Source of the DNA: Chloranthus sessilifolius
Lineage: Eukaryota; Streptophyta; Magnoliopsida; Chloranthales; Chloranthaceae
NCBI GenBank assembly: GCA_021018995.1
Contig: CM037597.1
Span: 34,908,936-34,972,935, forward strand
Direction of reading: 5' to 3'
Length of the DNA stretch: 64,000 nt
Shown here: one piece after another, positions 32,925 to 45,659 of the stretch
Position numbering within the stretch: the stretch's first letter is position 1
How the letters are laid out: every line of letters begins with the position of its first letter
Notes under the pieces: generated by a model
The model's input: the letters and a program-made list of their open reading frames with translations, nothing else
The model's database searches: none
Told to the model about the DNA's origin: nothing
Made by a program: the position numbers and the translations under genes

Positions 32925-33450
32925 ATCTAGGCCGGCTCGGCCCGAAAAACTAGAGCTAGCTCCAAAAATTGCAGGCTTAAGGAACTTAGTCTGGCTAGAC
33001 ACTAAGAGTACATGTTTGTATGGTAGAGCCGATTAGAGCTGACCCCAACTCAACTTGTTGACAGCCCTAATTATGGTTTATGCGTTGATATGGTTCATGT
33101 ATCAGGTGGGGAACAATGCAATTTAGTGATATATTGGAGCAGGATGCATGTACCATGCCATCATACGTTGACATTTTCATATTGTGGAATGAATTCCTAT
33201 AATTAGATACTTTAGATTAGATTGTAGAAGTGTGATATAGATAGATTAAAAAGTAACAAAAGAAAATTAAATAAATAATAAAAGAACAAAAAATTATAAT
33301 AAAATTTATTTGCCCGAGCTCAAGTCGTGAGTCAGGCCGAGCTAGGTCTCGAAAATTTCAGGCTCCAAGAGCCTGGAACTAAGATAGAGCTCATGTTTCG
33401 TATGGTATAATCGAGCTAAAGTCTGTTCAACTCATTGACAGGACTGAATT
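32925..33450. mobile_element. hAT-like MITE pieces, GAGCTCGG-rich
   Basis: Two related stretches, 32925-33082 and 33315-33450, share CTCGGCC, ATTTCAGGCT or ATTGCAGGCT, GTATGGTA and end in TTGACAGCCCT or TTGACAGGACT. That end resembles the AGGGCTGTCAA terminus of hAT MITEs that carry GAGCTCGG words. No complete element or target duplication could be set. Confidence 0.4.
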
Positions 33451-33597
33451 CACGTATGTTCGCCGTTTCTACTCAACAACCCAAGTTTGCTGACTTTTCC
33501 TTAGAATTAGAAGCTAATAATATTTCACAAAATGCCATCATATATATGAATTTCTTTAAGATTCTACTCTAACTTGAATATATTTTGAGGTTTTACC

Positions 33598-34312
33598 CAT
33601 GGTTGTCAAGGCAACGTTATAGCCACGGCATGGCGGATAGCGATGGGAAATGCCACACACAACCAAATAGCTATGATGGTCAAATAGGCCACGCCATAGC
33701 CTCGCCATGGCAGAATAACGATATGGTATCGCTATGTACTTTTTTTTATAACATATAATGCTTATAAAGAAAATAAGTTATAAGTATAAAATTGTTATAA
33801 TTTATAATATTATAAGTTATAACATTTTTATAATTTATAAGTTACAAAAGTTAACTTATAAGTTCCCTCCCACTCGTCGTGGACTCGTGGTAGCTACCAA
33901 CACCAATGTCGACGGCACCTCAACATGAGCGACACTACGGCATGTGTATTTCATATTTCATATTTTTGAATATTCTATATTTTTTATATTTCATATTTAT
34001 TTATATTTACCCATGTTACAAATTTGTTGAGTTTTCATATTTGATTTGTATTTATTGATATTCGTTTATGCTTCAAAAATGAATCCCTCAATATACTAGA
34101 ATCAAAGTATCATGCTTAAGTAGTTGAACTTTTTTCTTCCTCTCTAAAACTATTTTTTTTAAATCTAATAAATAATAAATAAAATAAAATTTTTACAAAT
34201 TTTAAAAAAATTAAAAGTTTAAAAAATTTAAAAGCTTAAAACATTAATAAATAGCCTCGACATGGCGTAGCAACCCTCTTCACCATGACCTCACCCCGCC
34301 TTAATTACCTTG
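33598..34312. mobile_element. hAT non-autonomous element, CATGGTTGTCAAGGC-ended
   Basis: 715 bp, flanked by the perfect 8-bp duplication GTTTTACC (33590-33597 and 34313-34320). The ends are CATGGTTGTCAAGGCAACG and, reverse-complemented, CAAGGTAATTAAGGCGGGG. GCCATGGCGAGG-type words lie near both ends, and the AT-rich centre repeats TTATAAGTTATA. It is the same family as 57188-58245. Confidence 0.8.
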
Positions 34313-35104
34313 GTTTTACCATGTCAAAGAATAAGAAAGTATAAGTGAAAGCAAAGTGACAAAGTGCGGGCATGCGTTTAATACAAGGGAAAAAGTTGAA
34401 AAAAAAAAGGCAAAAAAATGGAAAGCCATGGAAAAAAGAGAAAATATCATAAGTTATTAGAAAATTAAAAATATATGTCGGAGGAGGGGCTCGTGGGGTG
34501 TAGCGGCCCGAAATCTCACAACCTCTTGATTGTAAGATCTTAGACCGTACCTTCGTATCGTGAACCATAAAAATATAATAAGACAATAAAAGCGATTTAA
34601 ACAGCGGAAGATAAAATTTCTTTAAAACATTAATTAATCAAAATAAAATCCATGATAATATTCTTATTCCAATAACAAAGACCAACATGATTAAAGCTTA
34701 AACAATCTTAATAAAATACTAACTGATCATTGCTTCATTTATTTAAAACCAATAATAATAACTAGAAAAGAAAATAAATAATTAGGTCACGAAGCCTTCA
34801 TCGCCATTCATTTTAGGTTCCTAAGCACCATGTGCAGTCTTATCACCATAGACCAATACGTAGACCTATCTCATCGAGCCACCCACATCAACAAGGAGTG
34901 TAAGTTTACACTTGTATGGACCAGACATGCAATCAATTGAAGCATAAAATATCAATCATAACAATATGAACATTTCTACATATGTCATGTGTGTATGCTT
35001 GTGGCATGTATAATCTCAATAAGCTTAAATGAACTAAACATAAACATAGATATCAATATTGCATGAATGCATCCTCTCTTTTAATTTCATCTTTCTTATC
35101 ATTT

Positions 35105-35560
35105 AATGCACGTTAGACTCTGTCCCGCTCAAGACGTTGGGTCGTAATCATGCTTATCACTTGTTTCGTCATGCTTAAGACGTTGGGCCTAATCAATCAT
35201 ATCATTTATTGCACGTCAAACTCCGTCCCGCTAAAGACGTTAGGTTTAATCATGCTCATCACATTCTTGTTTAGTTAGACTCCATCATGTACAAGATGTT
35301 GGATCTAATACCTTCTTAAAGTCCATCATATACAAGAAGTTGGGTCTAATGCTTCTTAATCATGTTTAGTTAAACTCCATCAAGCACAAGATGTTGGGTC
35401 TAATACCTTCTTAGACTTCATCATGTACAAAATGTTGGGCATAATGCTTCTTAATCATGTTTAGTTAGATTTCATCAAGCATAAGATGTTGGGTCTAATA
35501 CCTTCTTAGACTCCATCATGTTACAAGATGTTGGGTCTAATGCTCATTAATTATAGCTTG
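35105..35560. repeat. Tandem repeats in the Tekay LTR, about 45-bp words
   Basis: The phrases TTAGACTCCATCATGTACAA and GATGTTGGGTCTAAT alternate about eight to ten times, with TTCTTAATCATG spacers, giving a higher-order period near 95 bp. Confidence 0.75.
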
Positions 35561-35774
35561 ACATTTCATCATGTTTTACGTGTCTTAATTGTGCATTGTA
35601 TAGATCATCATGGTACACAAACATTGAAATGCATATAATCATGGAATATGACATTGAAGTGCATATATAATCATGGCATATAATAATGAAGTGCATATGT
35701 ATTCATGGCGTATAAACTTTAACCTTGTATGAAGCATATGTTAAAAGAACTGAGAAATAAATGTAATTGTCCAA

Positions 35775-36130
35775 AATCAATCTATTGATTTCCCAGAATC
35801 AATAGATTGACTCCAATCTGTGCATTTTCCAAAACAATTTCGTTTATCAGTATCTGCTCAAGCTCAATCAATTGATTTCTCAAAATCAATCTATTGACTC
35901 CAATTTGTGCATTTTCCAAAACAATTTCATTTATCAGTATCTATTCAGGCTCAATCGATTGATTTCTCATAATCAATCTATTGACTCCAATCTGTGCGTT
36001 TTCAAAGCAATGTCATTTATCAGTATTTGTTCATACTCAATCGATTGATTTCCCAGAATCAATCTATTGATTTCGGTCTGTGAGTATTTAAAACATTTAT
36101 CTATTCAGAATTAATCTATTGATTTTGATT
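35775..36130. repeat. Tandem repeats in the Tekay LTR, about 85-bp period
   Basis: About four copies of CTCAATCGATTGATTTC, AGAATCAATCTATTGACTCC, and GTGCATTTTCCAAAACAAT in a fixed order. Each copy can pair internally (AATCAATAGATTG / CAATCGATTGATT). Confidence 0.8.
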
Positions 36131-36679
36131 CGTGAGCACGCCTCAGAATGCATCAAATCACATGGTGGGATTTTAATCCGACATCTTTTTATCCAAAATC
36201 ATCGACATTAAGAATCATTAACCATAGCATGCATCTCATTTAATCATTCGATCATTATCCATGAAATAAACACACTAATTTGCGTAAAAATTCATTTAAA
36301 ACCAATATTTTAAGTTCAATGGAAAGCATGAATTCTTCATACCTAGATCAATCGTATCACTCCAATTAGATCGAGATCCCAACAGCAACGATGATTCTTG
36401 AAGGAGGTAAAGGCCGCTTGAGAATATACGCCAACGTTTTGTCGATTTTCCAAAAAAAAAGTTCTAGAAAGATAGATCTATAATTTCTTCTCTAAGGTCT
36501 CTAGGGTTTCTGACGGCTCTATTCTTAAGAAAAATTCTAAATGAGATTATGATTTAGGGTTCTCCGTAAGACCCTTACTATAATATTTTGGGAATTATCC
36601 AGTATTAAACACCGAGGAAGGGAGTAGAGGCTTTTACCTCAAAGCTTAAAATAAAAGTTTAGAACTCACATAACAAGGT

Positions 36680-36735
36680 TCGATCCCTAGACCTCTTGTC
36701 TAAAACTCAAGCCTCTAACCAATAGGCCACATAAC
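36680..36735 (-). other. tRNA-like A-box/B-box pair in the LTR
   Basis: On the minus strand, TGGCCTATTGGTTAGAGGC (A-box-like) is followed about 25 nt later by GGGATCGAACC (B-box-like). No complete cloverleaf is evident. It may be a SINE head that inserted in the LTR, or chance. Confidence 0.4.
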
Positions 36736-36942
36736 TTATGTCTATTACTGACGGAAATAAATATAAGAGTTTGGAAAACCAAAACATGTATTTTTTATTA
36801 AAACGTTTTGAAAAATCAAGGTATGCGATGAATACGTTATTAAGCACATACATATAATTTAGTTGTATTAAAGACATAAAATTCGGATCACAATATTCTT
36901 CTCTACTTATAAAATTTTCGTCCTCGAAATTGAACCATACAT

Positions 36943-39900
36943 TTACACGAAAAGATGGGGGTAGTCCCTTCTGATGGCATCCTCGCATTCCCAAGTGGCT
37001 TCCTCACGAGAGTGGTGTTGCCAAACAACAAAGACCAACGGTATAACTTTATTCCTCAGGGTCTGCTCTTTCCGATCAACAATCTGAACAGGCATCTCCA
37101 CAATGGGCATATCCTTATAAGCCTCTAAGGGTACCCAGTCGATAACGTGAGTAGGATATGCCACATATTTCTGTAGCATGGATATGTGAAAAACGTTGTG
37201 CACCTTGGCAAACTTTAGTGATAGCTTAACTCAATATGTCGTTTCTCCGATTCTCTTCAAGACTTCGAACAGTCCCACAAATCTCGGACTAAGTTTTCCC
37301 TTTAGTCCGAATCTCATCACACCTTTCATAGGAGAGATTTTCACGAAAACTTTATCCCCTTAGATCAGATTCCAATTCATATGCTTCAAGTCAGCGTAGC
37401 TCTTCTGTCTGCTCTGTGCGATCCGCATTTGTTCTCGGATCAATTGAACTTGCTTGGACGTGTCTTCAACAATTTGAGGTCCCAGCAAACTCCTCACACC
37501 GACCTCATCCCAACACATGGGAGTTCTGCAACTTCTCCCATACAAGGCTTCATACGGAGCCATTTGAATGGTAGACTGGTAACAATGGTTTTAAAACACG
37601 AAAACTCGACTCGACTCGAAAGTCAGTCGAGTAGAGTTAACTCGAAAACTCGTTCCAACTCGACTCGGTCCGACTCGAATTATTCAATAAAAATTATTTA
37701 AAATATAATATATGTATATATATATAAATGTAAGCTTTACTGTTGTTGAAAGTCTCAAATTAGTTGGTAGTCTGATACAAAGCACCCAATTTGTGGGTTA
37801 TCATTTTAATATCAGCCATTAAAAAATAATGTCAATGGTTGATATTAAGAATGCACATAACAGATTTTAAAAATAAATGATTTCCGATCCCACTTCAGTT
37901 CACGAGCTGATGTGAATCAATTTAATGGGTTGGATTCTTCAGATATTATATATTTAATGGTGTAAGATTATTGAAACCATGATGCAAACAATCCAATTGG
38001 TGGACTTTAATATCAACCGTTGTTATTCTTTAATATCAGCCATTAAAATAACAATGGTTGATATTAAGTGCACAGATCAGATAATTCAAAAACCCCCAAA
38101 TTAAATGACTTATGGGCCCAGTTCATCCAAGAGATGATGATATAAATCACTTTATTAGGTAGATTATAACGGTTGATATCAAATAAATCACTTTATTTGA
38201 TGGTATAAGATCAAATGCAACATACAACAATAGCTTGTGGGGTAACATCATATAAATATCTCATTTTTTTTTTAATCTAAATCACAATCCATAAGTAATC
38301 CTCATTCATTCACTTCTCAAGGAGGGAGGGAGAGAGAGAGAGAGAGACAGCGTTGAGCTTGAGAGCGAGACGGCGTTCAACTCTTTATTTTCTTCTCTTA
38401 TTTCTTCTTCTTCTTCTCATCGAGGAGGGTTACTCGTTGGATTCATAAAAAAGGGTTTCTGGTGGAGTTTCATGGAGAGAGACGCTTCTTCTTCTTCTTC
38501 TTTCTTCTCTCTTCTTTCTTCTTTCTTTTTTTTCTTGTCGGGTTTCTGCTATCGAGACGAGGGTTTCTGTCGAGATGATGGGTTGAAGCCCTAAAAGCCT
38601 TAAATATATAAAAGGGCATACTTGCTAATTTACAAGTATGTCGTTAAAATTGATTTAAAACCCCCGCCAGCCAAGACCTTAACCACTTTAAGTTGACTCG
38701 GCGAGTCAACCGAGTCTCATCCCATTTTGAGTGTATAGTCGAGCCGACCCGAAACTGGGTCGAGTCGAGTCAACTCGCCCGAGTTCCGAGTCGACTCGGC
38801 GAGTTTTAAAACCATGCTGGTAACTGTTGTTATAAGCAAACTCTGCAAGAGGTAGATGTTTGTCCTAATTGCCTCCAAAGTCCAGTACACAAGCGCGAAG
38901 CATTATCTTCTAACGCTTGATTCAGTCTTTTGATCTGCCCATCCATCTGAGGATGAAAAGCGAAGCTAAATTTCAACTTAGACCCCATTCTGACTTGAAA
39001 TTTCTGCCGAAACTTCAACGTAAAGCATAGGTCTCTGTCAGACACAATATCAGCAGGTACACCATGTAATCTGACAATCTCCCGAATGTAAATATCTGCC
39101 AACTAAGAAGCTGAATAGGTCATGTGGTACGGAATAAAATGAGTTAATTTAGTCAATCTGTCAACTACGACCCAAATAGCATCGTTCCTCTTCAAGGTCC
39201 TCTGCAAACCGATAATGAAATTCATACCAATACTTTCTCATTTCCATCCTGGAATCGGTAGTGGCTGAAGTAGCCCAGGTGGTTTCTGGTGTTCGACTTT
39301 GACTTGCTGGCATGTGAGACATCTTGCCACGTAGTCAGCGATCTCTCTCTTCATAACATTCCACCAATAATTTTTCTTTAACCCTTTATACATTTTGTTG
39401 TTTCCAGGGTGAATAGAGCATTTAGACTTATGAGCTTCGTCCAAGATCTCCCATTTCAATTCTATATTATCAGGTACACAGTAACGTCCCTGGAATAACA
39501 TCGTCCCATCATCTCTGACAGTAATCTCCGGCTTCCCACTGTCCTTCAGTTTCAAAAGGATAGGATCTTCAAGCTGTAGTTCCCCGATTCGATCAAATAA
39601 TGAAGTGATAACAATGTGCGAAAGCAATGCCCTTGATCGAATCACCTGCTCTGAAACAAATCTGTTGAGGGCATTGACAACAACATTAGCCTTTCCCGAA
39701 TGATATTTGATCTCGCAATCGTAATCGATAAGGAATTCCAACCATCTCTTCTGTCTCATATTCAAGTCTTTTTGCGTAAAAAGATATTTAAGACTGATGA
39801 TCCGTGGAGATGATGAATTTCTCCCCATAAAGGTAGTGTCTCCAGATCTTCAACGCGAATATGATAGCAACCAGTTCTAGATCGTGCATAAGGTAATTCT

Positions 39901-40971
39901 TTTCATGATCCTTTAGCTGTCTGGACCCGTATGCTACAACTCTCTCATTCTGCATCAAGACATCACCTAGCCTCTTATACGACGCATCGGTATTTACGGT
40001 AAAACTACCACTGCTAGAAGGAATCACTAGAATAGGAGCAGTAGTCAACCTTTTCTTCAACTTGAGAAAGCTCTTCTCGCACTCATCAGTCCAATTGAAT
40101 TTCACATTCTTTCTGGTTAGCTCGGTAAGAGGTCCAGAGATTTTTAAGAAACCTTCCACAAACTGTCTATAGTAACCTGCTAAGCCAAGGAAACTCCGTA
40201 CTTCAGTAACACTTTTGGGACTCGCCCAATTCACAATGACTTCAATTTTAGCAAGATCAATGGTAATCCCTGCTTCAGGAATGCCACTTCACGCATCCAG
40301 AATTCGCGTTTACTCGTCTTAGCATACAACTGGTGGTCCAAGAGGGTTTGCAGGGCTACCCTCAAGCGTTCAGCGTGCTCTTCTTCAGACTTGGAGTAGA
40401 TCAGGATGTCATCGACAAAAACCACCACAAACTGATCTAAATAGGGCTTGAAAATACGATTCATCAAGTCCATGAAAATTGTGAGGGCATTAGTCAATCC
40501 AAAGGGCATTACTAAGAATTCAAACTGCCCATACCTCATATTGAATATCGTCTTAGCTCTATCGGGCTCTCTCACCCTCAACTCGTGATATCCAAATCTC
40601 AAATCGATTTTTGAGAAGTATCGTGCACCTTGCAGTTGATCAAACAGAACATCGATCTGTGGTAATGGATACTTGTTCTTAATTGTCGCGTAATTCAACT
40701 GTCGGTAATCAATGCACAACCTCTGAGTATCATCCTTCTTCTTTACAAACAAAACAGGAGCACCCCATGGGGACTAGCTCCTTCTAATGAAGTCATTATC
40801 TTGAAGTTCCTGTAACTGTTTCTTCAATTCGGACAATTCTGCAGGCACCATCTTGTAAGGAGTCTTGGCTATCGGTGTAGTGCCAGGTATGAGCTCAATC
40901 TGAAATTCGACTTTCCTACTCGACGGCAAACCCATCACCTCATCAGGAAAAACTCTGGCAAATTCATTCAC
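36943..40971 (-). pseudogene. Tekay-type pol relics: RT, RNase H, integrase, chromodomain
   Basis: From high to low coordinates, the minus-strand readings show the start of RT (near 40970-40780), the RT palm with FVDDILIYS (40231-40752), and RNase H (39788-40234, with DASYKRLGDVL). An integrase zinc finger and core follow (39238-39828, with HPGNNKMYKG and CLTCQQVK, and 38830-39102). A further integrase end is at 37360-37563 and the chromodomain at 36943-37203. It is a fossil with several breaks. A hAT element separates two integrase pieces. Confidence 0.8.
37584..38816. mobile_element. hAT non-autonomous element inside the Tekay copy
   Basis: 1,233 bp, flanked by the perfect 8-bp duplication CTGGTAAC (37576-37583 and 38817-38824). 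The ends are AATGGTTTTAAAACACG and, reverse-complemented, CATGGTTTTAAAACTCG. ACTCGACTCG words follow both ends. The right part holds a CT/GA-rich, 5'-UTR-like stretch and a short frame starting MERDASSSSS at 38471, perhaps the leader of a lost transposase or a captured host leader. The sequence on both sides is Tekay integrase, so it inserted later. Confidence 0.82.
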
Positions 40972-41367
40972 AATCCGGTCTTGTCACATAGGGTCCTCAG
41001 TTCAAGACTATGGTCTCTGTGCACCCTAATAAGACTTTGATAAGTTTGCACTAAGTGAAGGTTCAAACCCAAAAGGTACCTTTCATGGTATGCACATATT
41101 TTCGGTAGCAGTGTTTTTATTTTATTTGAAAATTGTGGGGGATTGTTATACTTATTTCTAATATAATAAATATTTTTAATAATTTTAAAGAAAATAAAAC
41201 TTTCTTTTTATTTCTTAGTTTTGTGGGTTGATTTTTTAGGCAATAGATGTTCTCAACTTTTGTATGCAAACAAATAGTCCCACATTAGTAAATGTCAAAG
41301 CGGTTCATGCTATATATAGAACTTTTCACCTTCTATTATTGTTTGACAATAAGAAGAGAAGAGTGTG

Positions 41368-42364
41368 TGATGGGGATGCCTCATACGTAGACATCGGATT
41401 CGGACCACATCAGTTCTACCGACGTCGTAAGAAACGTAGAGGAAGCCCAAGTACCACGGCTTTAAGGGAGAAAAGTAAAAGAAGTGCTCATTGTGGCTTG
41501 AAAACAACCATAGCTCGCTGCCATCTATGACAGCTCGTTGTGGGTATTGTGACATTTCAGTCAGACCGCAATTCATGGACACCACCAAGACAAGAATAAA
41601 ATAGCCACGACTAGTCTGTGAACAGATACCACTCATAAAGCCGACTCACTACCAAAGGAGAATTTTCTTTTTGAGAAAAAAACTTACCTTTTTAGTCTTT
41701 TATTGTTTTATGACTCTTTTTATTTCGAATTAAGTATTGGTGGGCTATATAAAGAGGCTTGTAAACACTTTTTATTTAGTTATTGAATATTTTGAATGTT
41801 TTTATGCTTGAATATTCTTCTTCCTGAGATGGGTTTGGTGAGGCCAAGGGAGTGATTCCCATATATCTAGTTTATATTGCCATCTATTTTCTTTGATCTT
41901 TCATTATATTTGCTAGCTATCAATCTCTGCTTGCTTTTTCTAAATCCCAATCATTTGATTTCTCGATCCCAAAACCCTAAACCTCTTTCTGAACCCTAAA
42001 TCAAACAAACCCAACGCTTTTTCTAAACCATAAACCTAAACTAAGCCATAAGCCAATTACAAAACTATAAAGCTAATTCTACAACCCTAGTTTGAACCCG
42101 TGAATCTATATCGGATCAAAGACAAATGCCCAAGCCTGGAAAAGTCAAAGTTCTATCTCTAGGCCCGATCTCGCCTCAAATCTAACAGTACTTGCCCATC
42201 GGATTGGACACCGTATTCGGATCTCGCGTGATTTACCTACTGGAATTCTACGAACCCGAAGGTATCGTGATAGTTTTGAGATTAATTTTGAATTAATTTT
42301 ATTTAATTTCGGCAAATCGCATCAAAATTATATTCACGCATTTTAGGGTTCCCGTTCCGCGTCA
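41368..42364 (+). repeat. 5' LTR of the inner Gypsy element
   Basis: 997 bp, starts TGATGGGGATGCC and ends TTCCGCGTCA. It is followed directly by the PBS. Confidence 0.82.
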
Positions 42365-42498
42365 GTTTTGGTATCAAAGCCCTAGGTTTTCTAGGTTAGG
42401 GCATCTTTGCTTGTCATATTTACTTTATTACATTATTTTTCTTTTGTGAGTCCATATTGCATTCCATATTAGAACCCTAATAGGTATTTGTGATCACC

Positions 42499-43566
42499 AT
42501 GGCCTCGAATGAGATTCTCGATGCCCTTAACGGTATGCGAGAAGAATTGGGTGCGATTAAGGAGCGTTTAAACACTATAGAGCAAGCCCAAACATCCTTA
42601 GGGATTTCTAATGGGCGAATGCGTGATCAAATCAACTAATTAGAAACGGAAGATGAATTCCATGATCAACGCCAAGAGCGTGAAACGTGATGGTTGCCAA
42701 GACAATCGAAACCGGAACCGGAACCATAGGGATCATCATAGAGATGCCTATGACCCCGAAGTTCAACTCCTCAAGAATGTCCGAGTTGAGATTCCGACTT
42801 TCGACGGAAGAATGGACCCTACCGTCTTCCTCGATTGGCTTTCCGACATTGACCAACATTTTGATTGGTATGGCATGAATAATGACTGTTGCGTCAGACT
42901 CACTAAAATGAAGTTAGTTGGGCAAGCTCGACTTTTCTGGGTCAATGTTGAGCGCATTAGGATGAATGCGGGTTGTCCTCCCATTACCCGTTGGGACGAC
43001 ATGAATGAACGACTTATTGAGAAGTATATTCTTTTATCATACCACCAACGCCTCCTCGACCAGTGGCAAAATTTATGCCAAGGTGGTATACCCGTAACCG
43101 AGTACATTGGCAAATTCGAAGAATTCATGATGAGGGCTAAGGTATCGGAAGACCCTGAAATCACTCTAGATTCCGCACCGGATTGCGACTTGATTTGCAA
43201 AAGGAGTTTATTTCTTACCCCGTGGAAACTCTTGAAAGATGTTATGCCGTTGTGCAAGATCTCGAACGGTATTTGAAAACATCGATGGTGAAGAGAACTG
43301 AGCCACAAGATAGTGGCCAACGCTCCGGTGAGGGACGATTTAATCCTCCTCCCAAACCTATACAACCTATCCCTACTAATTCGAGGTTTGAAAGGGGAAA
43401 AGGAGTAGTCGAGGAATCCTCAAGGGGTAGCGCTCACGTTAAATGCTATAAATGTCATGGGATGGGACACTTTGCCGCCCAATGCCCTACAAAAGACCCC
43501 CAAAGGAATCTCTTCATTGAGGAAGAGGAGAATGACAGTGAGATAGTGGTTGAAGAGAATATTTGA
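42499..43566 (+). pseudogene. gag relic of the inner Gypsy element
   Basis: It starts at an ATG (MASNEILDALNGMREEL) with a coiled N-terminus. A retrotransposon gag domain follows (DPTVFLDWLSDIDQHFDWY, LIEKYILLSYHQRL), then a CCHC knuckle (CYKCHGMGHFAAQC near 43443). Its gag is clearly related to that of the gag-only element at 10276-17993 (the FxDWLSxxxxxFDWY pattern). Confidence 0.75.
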
Positions 43567-43599
43567 GTCAGACGTCACACCCAGTGATGAAGAGGGTGA

Positions 43600-45560
43600 T
43601 GATAGTGGTCGTGCCTTGGTTGTGAGGTGTGCCCTTGCACAGCCTCAACAGGCTGAAAAGGATGACTGGCGATGGGAGAACATCTTTCACACATTTGTCA
43701 GATTTTGTGAAAATAGTTGTAAGGTCATCGTGGACAACAGTAGTTGCACCAATGTAGTGTCAACTCATGTCATACACCGCTTGGGGCTTACACCCGAAGC
43801 CCACTCGAGACCTTATAAGGTTGCATGGGTAAACTCTTCATCCATTCCCGTGTCGAAAAGGTGTCGTGTACCAATTCAGTTAGGTTCTTATTCGGACACC
43901 TTATGGTGTGATGTGGTACCGATGGATGTGGGCCATATCATTTCGAGAAGGCCGTGGCTCTACGATATCGGCGTGACCCTTTATGATCGATCATACATAT
44001 GCACGTTCATGCATAAGGGCAAGAAGATTACTTTACACCCTTTGCCTCCCAAAACACCATCGACCAACAAGGTCCAGAAGAAGGGGGAGACTTCAAAGTC
44101 CATCAATATTGTGAGCCCTTCAGAATTCGAGAAAGCATCGTTAGATGAGAGTGTGGTGTACGTAGTCGTCACAGTTGAGAGTGCTCCCGAGTCAGTGAGC
44201 GAATACCCTAAGGAGGTTGAGCCGATCTTGAAAGAGTTTACGAATGTCTTCCCTGAAGACTTACCAAACGAACTCCCTCCTCTGCATGACATCCAACACA
44301 CAATGGACTTGGTTCCCGGATCCACCTTACCAAACCTACCCCACTACAGGTTGAATCTGGTTGAGCACGCCGAGCTGACTCGGCAAGTCGATGAGCTCCT
44401 CCAAAAGGGGTTCATTCAAGAGAGCATGAGCTCGTGTGTCGTACCTGCCCTACTCACTCCTAAGAAAGATGGTACATGACACATGTGTGTGGATAGACGC
44501 ACAATCAATAAGATTACGGTTAAGTATCGGTTTCCCATACCAAGGCTCGATGACATGCTCGATATGATGGTTGGTGTCACTATCTTTCCAAGATAGACCT
44601 TAAGAGTGGCTACCATCAAGTCCAGATCTGCCCCGGTGATGAGTGGAAAACCGCCTTTAAGACTAAGGATGGTCTTTATGAGTGGATGGTCATGCCATTT
44701 GAGCTTTCTATTGCCCCGAGTACCTTCATGAGGCTCATAACCCAAGTGTTGAGGTCGTTCCTACTTCCTAGGCAAATTCCTTGTGTATTTCGATGACATC
44801 TTAATTTATAGTCATGACAAAGAATAACACTTGAACCACCTTAGGTTGGTTTGTGAAACCTTCAAGGGCGAGAGGTTGTTCGCGAATTTCAAGAAGTGCA
44901 CCTTCATGCAAAGTTTCATAATCTTCTTAGGATTCATTATCTCGACAGATGGAATAGTCGCGGACCCCGAAAAGGATACAGCCATTGTGGAGTGGCCCAA
45001 ACATAAGAACATGCACGATGTCTGTAGCTTCCATGGCTTGGCTACTTTCCATCGTCGCTTCATCAAAAGCTTTAGCACCATAATGGCCATGAAGAGGGGG
45101 ACTTTAAATGGGGCAAAGCGGCGATGAAAGCATTTGCCGAGATCAAATAACGGATAAGTAGTGCACCCGTCATGCGCTTATCGGACTTTTTCAAAGTCTT
45201 CGAAGTCGCATGCAACGCATCAGGTGTGGGCAAAGGGTCACCCAATAGCCTATTTTAGTGAAAAACTTAATGAGGCAAAGCAAATATACTCCAAACTTAT
45301 GCCAACGAGTTCTATGCGGTAGTCCGATCCCTCTGGTATTAGAAACATTACCTTAGACCACAGGAATTTGTGTTGTTCTCTGACTATGAAGCCTTACGCT
45401 TTCTTGCTTCACAGAAAAAGTTGAACCTAAGGCACGCAAGGTGGGTCGAGTACCTTCAAGGTCACATTCGAGTTAAAGCATAAGGTCGGTGCTGAAAATA
45501 GGGCCGATGCCCTTAATCGTCGAGTGACGACTTTGCATTCTATGAGCACCGAGGTCGTCA
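43600..45560 (+). pseudogene. Protease, RT and RNase H relics of the inner Gypsy element
   Basis: The readings show an aspartic-protease-like segment (VIVDNSSCTNVVSTHV near 43715), the N-terminal RT approach (FPEDLPNELPPLHDIQHTMD), then RT and RNase H stretches (FAYFDD-like motif region near 44780, VADPEKDTAIVEWP, ADALNRR-like end near 45505). It is a fossil and broken. Confidence 0.72.
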
Positions 45561-45659
45561 GGTTCGAACAATTAAAGTGTACCTGGAGTGCCCAGATTTT
45601 GGGGTTGAGTACACTGCTCTCCTTAGTGACCCGACCAGCATACACTTCGTGTACACCAT

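Larger units (their letters stand above)
34499..36892 (-). repeat. 3' LTR of the Tekay-type element
   Basis: About 2.4 kb. In element sense it starts TGTGATCCGAATTTT just after AGAGAAGAATAT and ends GGGCCGCTACA. It contains two tandem-repeat zones and a tRNA-like stretch, listed separately. The first 235 bp (plus-strand coordinates) match 53687-53921. Confidence 0.78.

Noticed and set aside
36680-36735. A genuine tRNA gene
   Set aside because: A- and B-box-like words exist, but no acceptor stem or anticodon arm can be drawn; reported only as a tRNA-like stretch.
38471-38600. Short Ser/Phe-rich frame MERDASSSSS as a signal-peptide gene
   Set aside because: Low-complexity CTT runs inside a hAT element; no supporting downstream exon.
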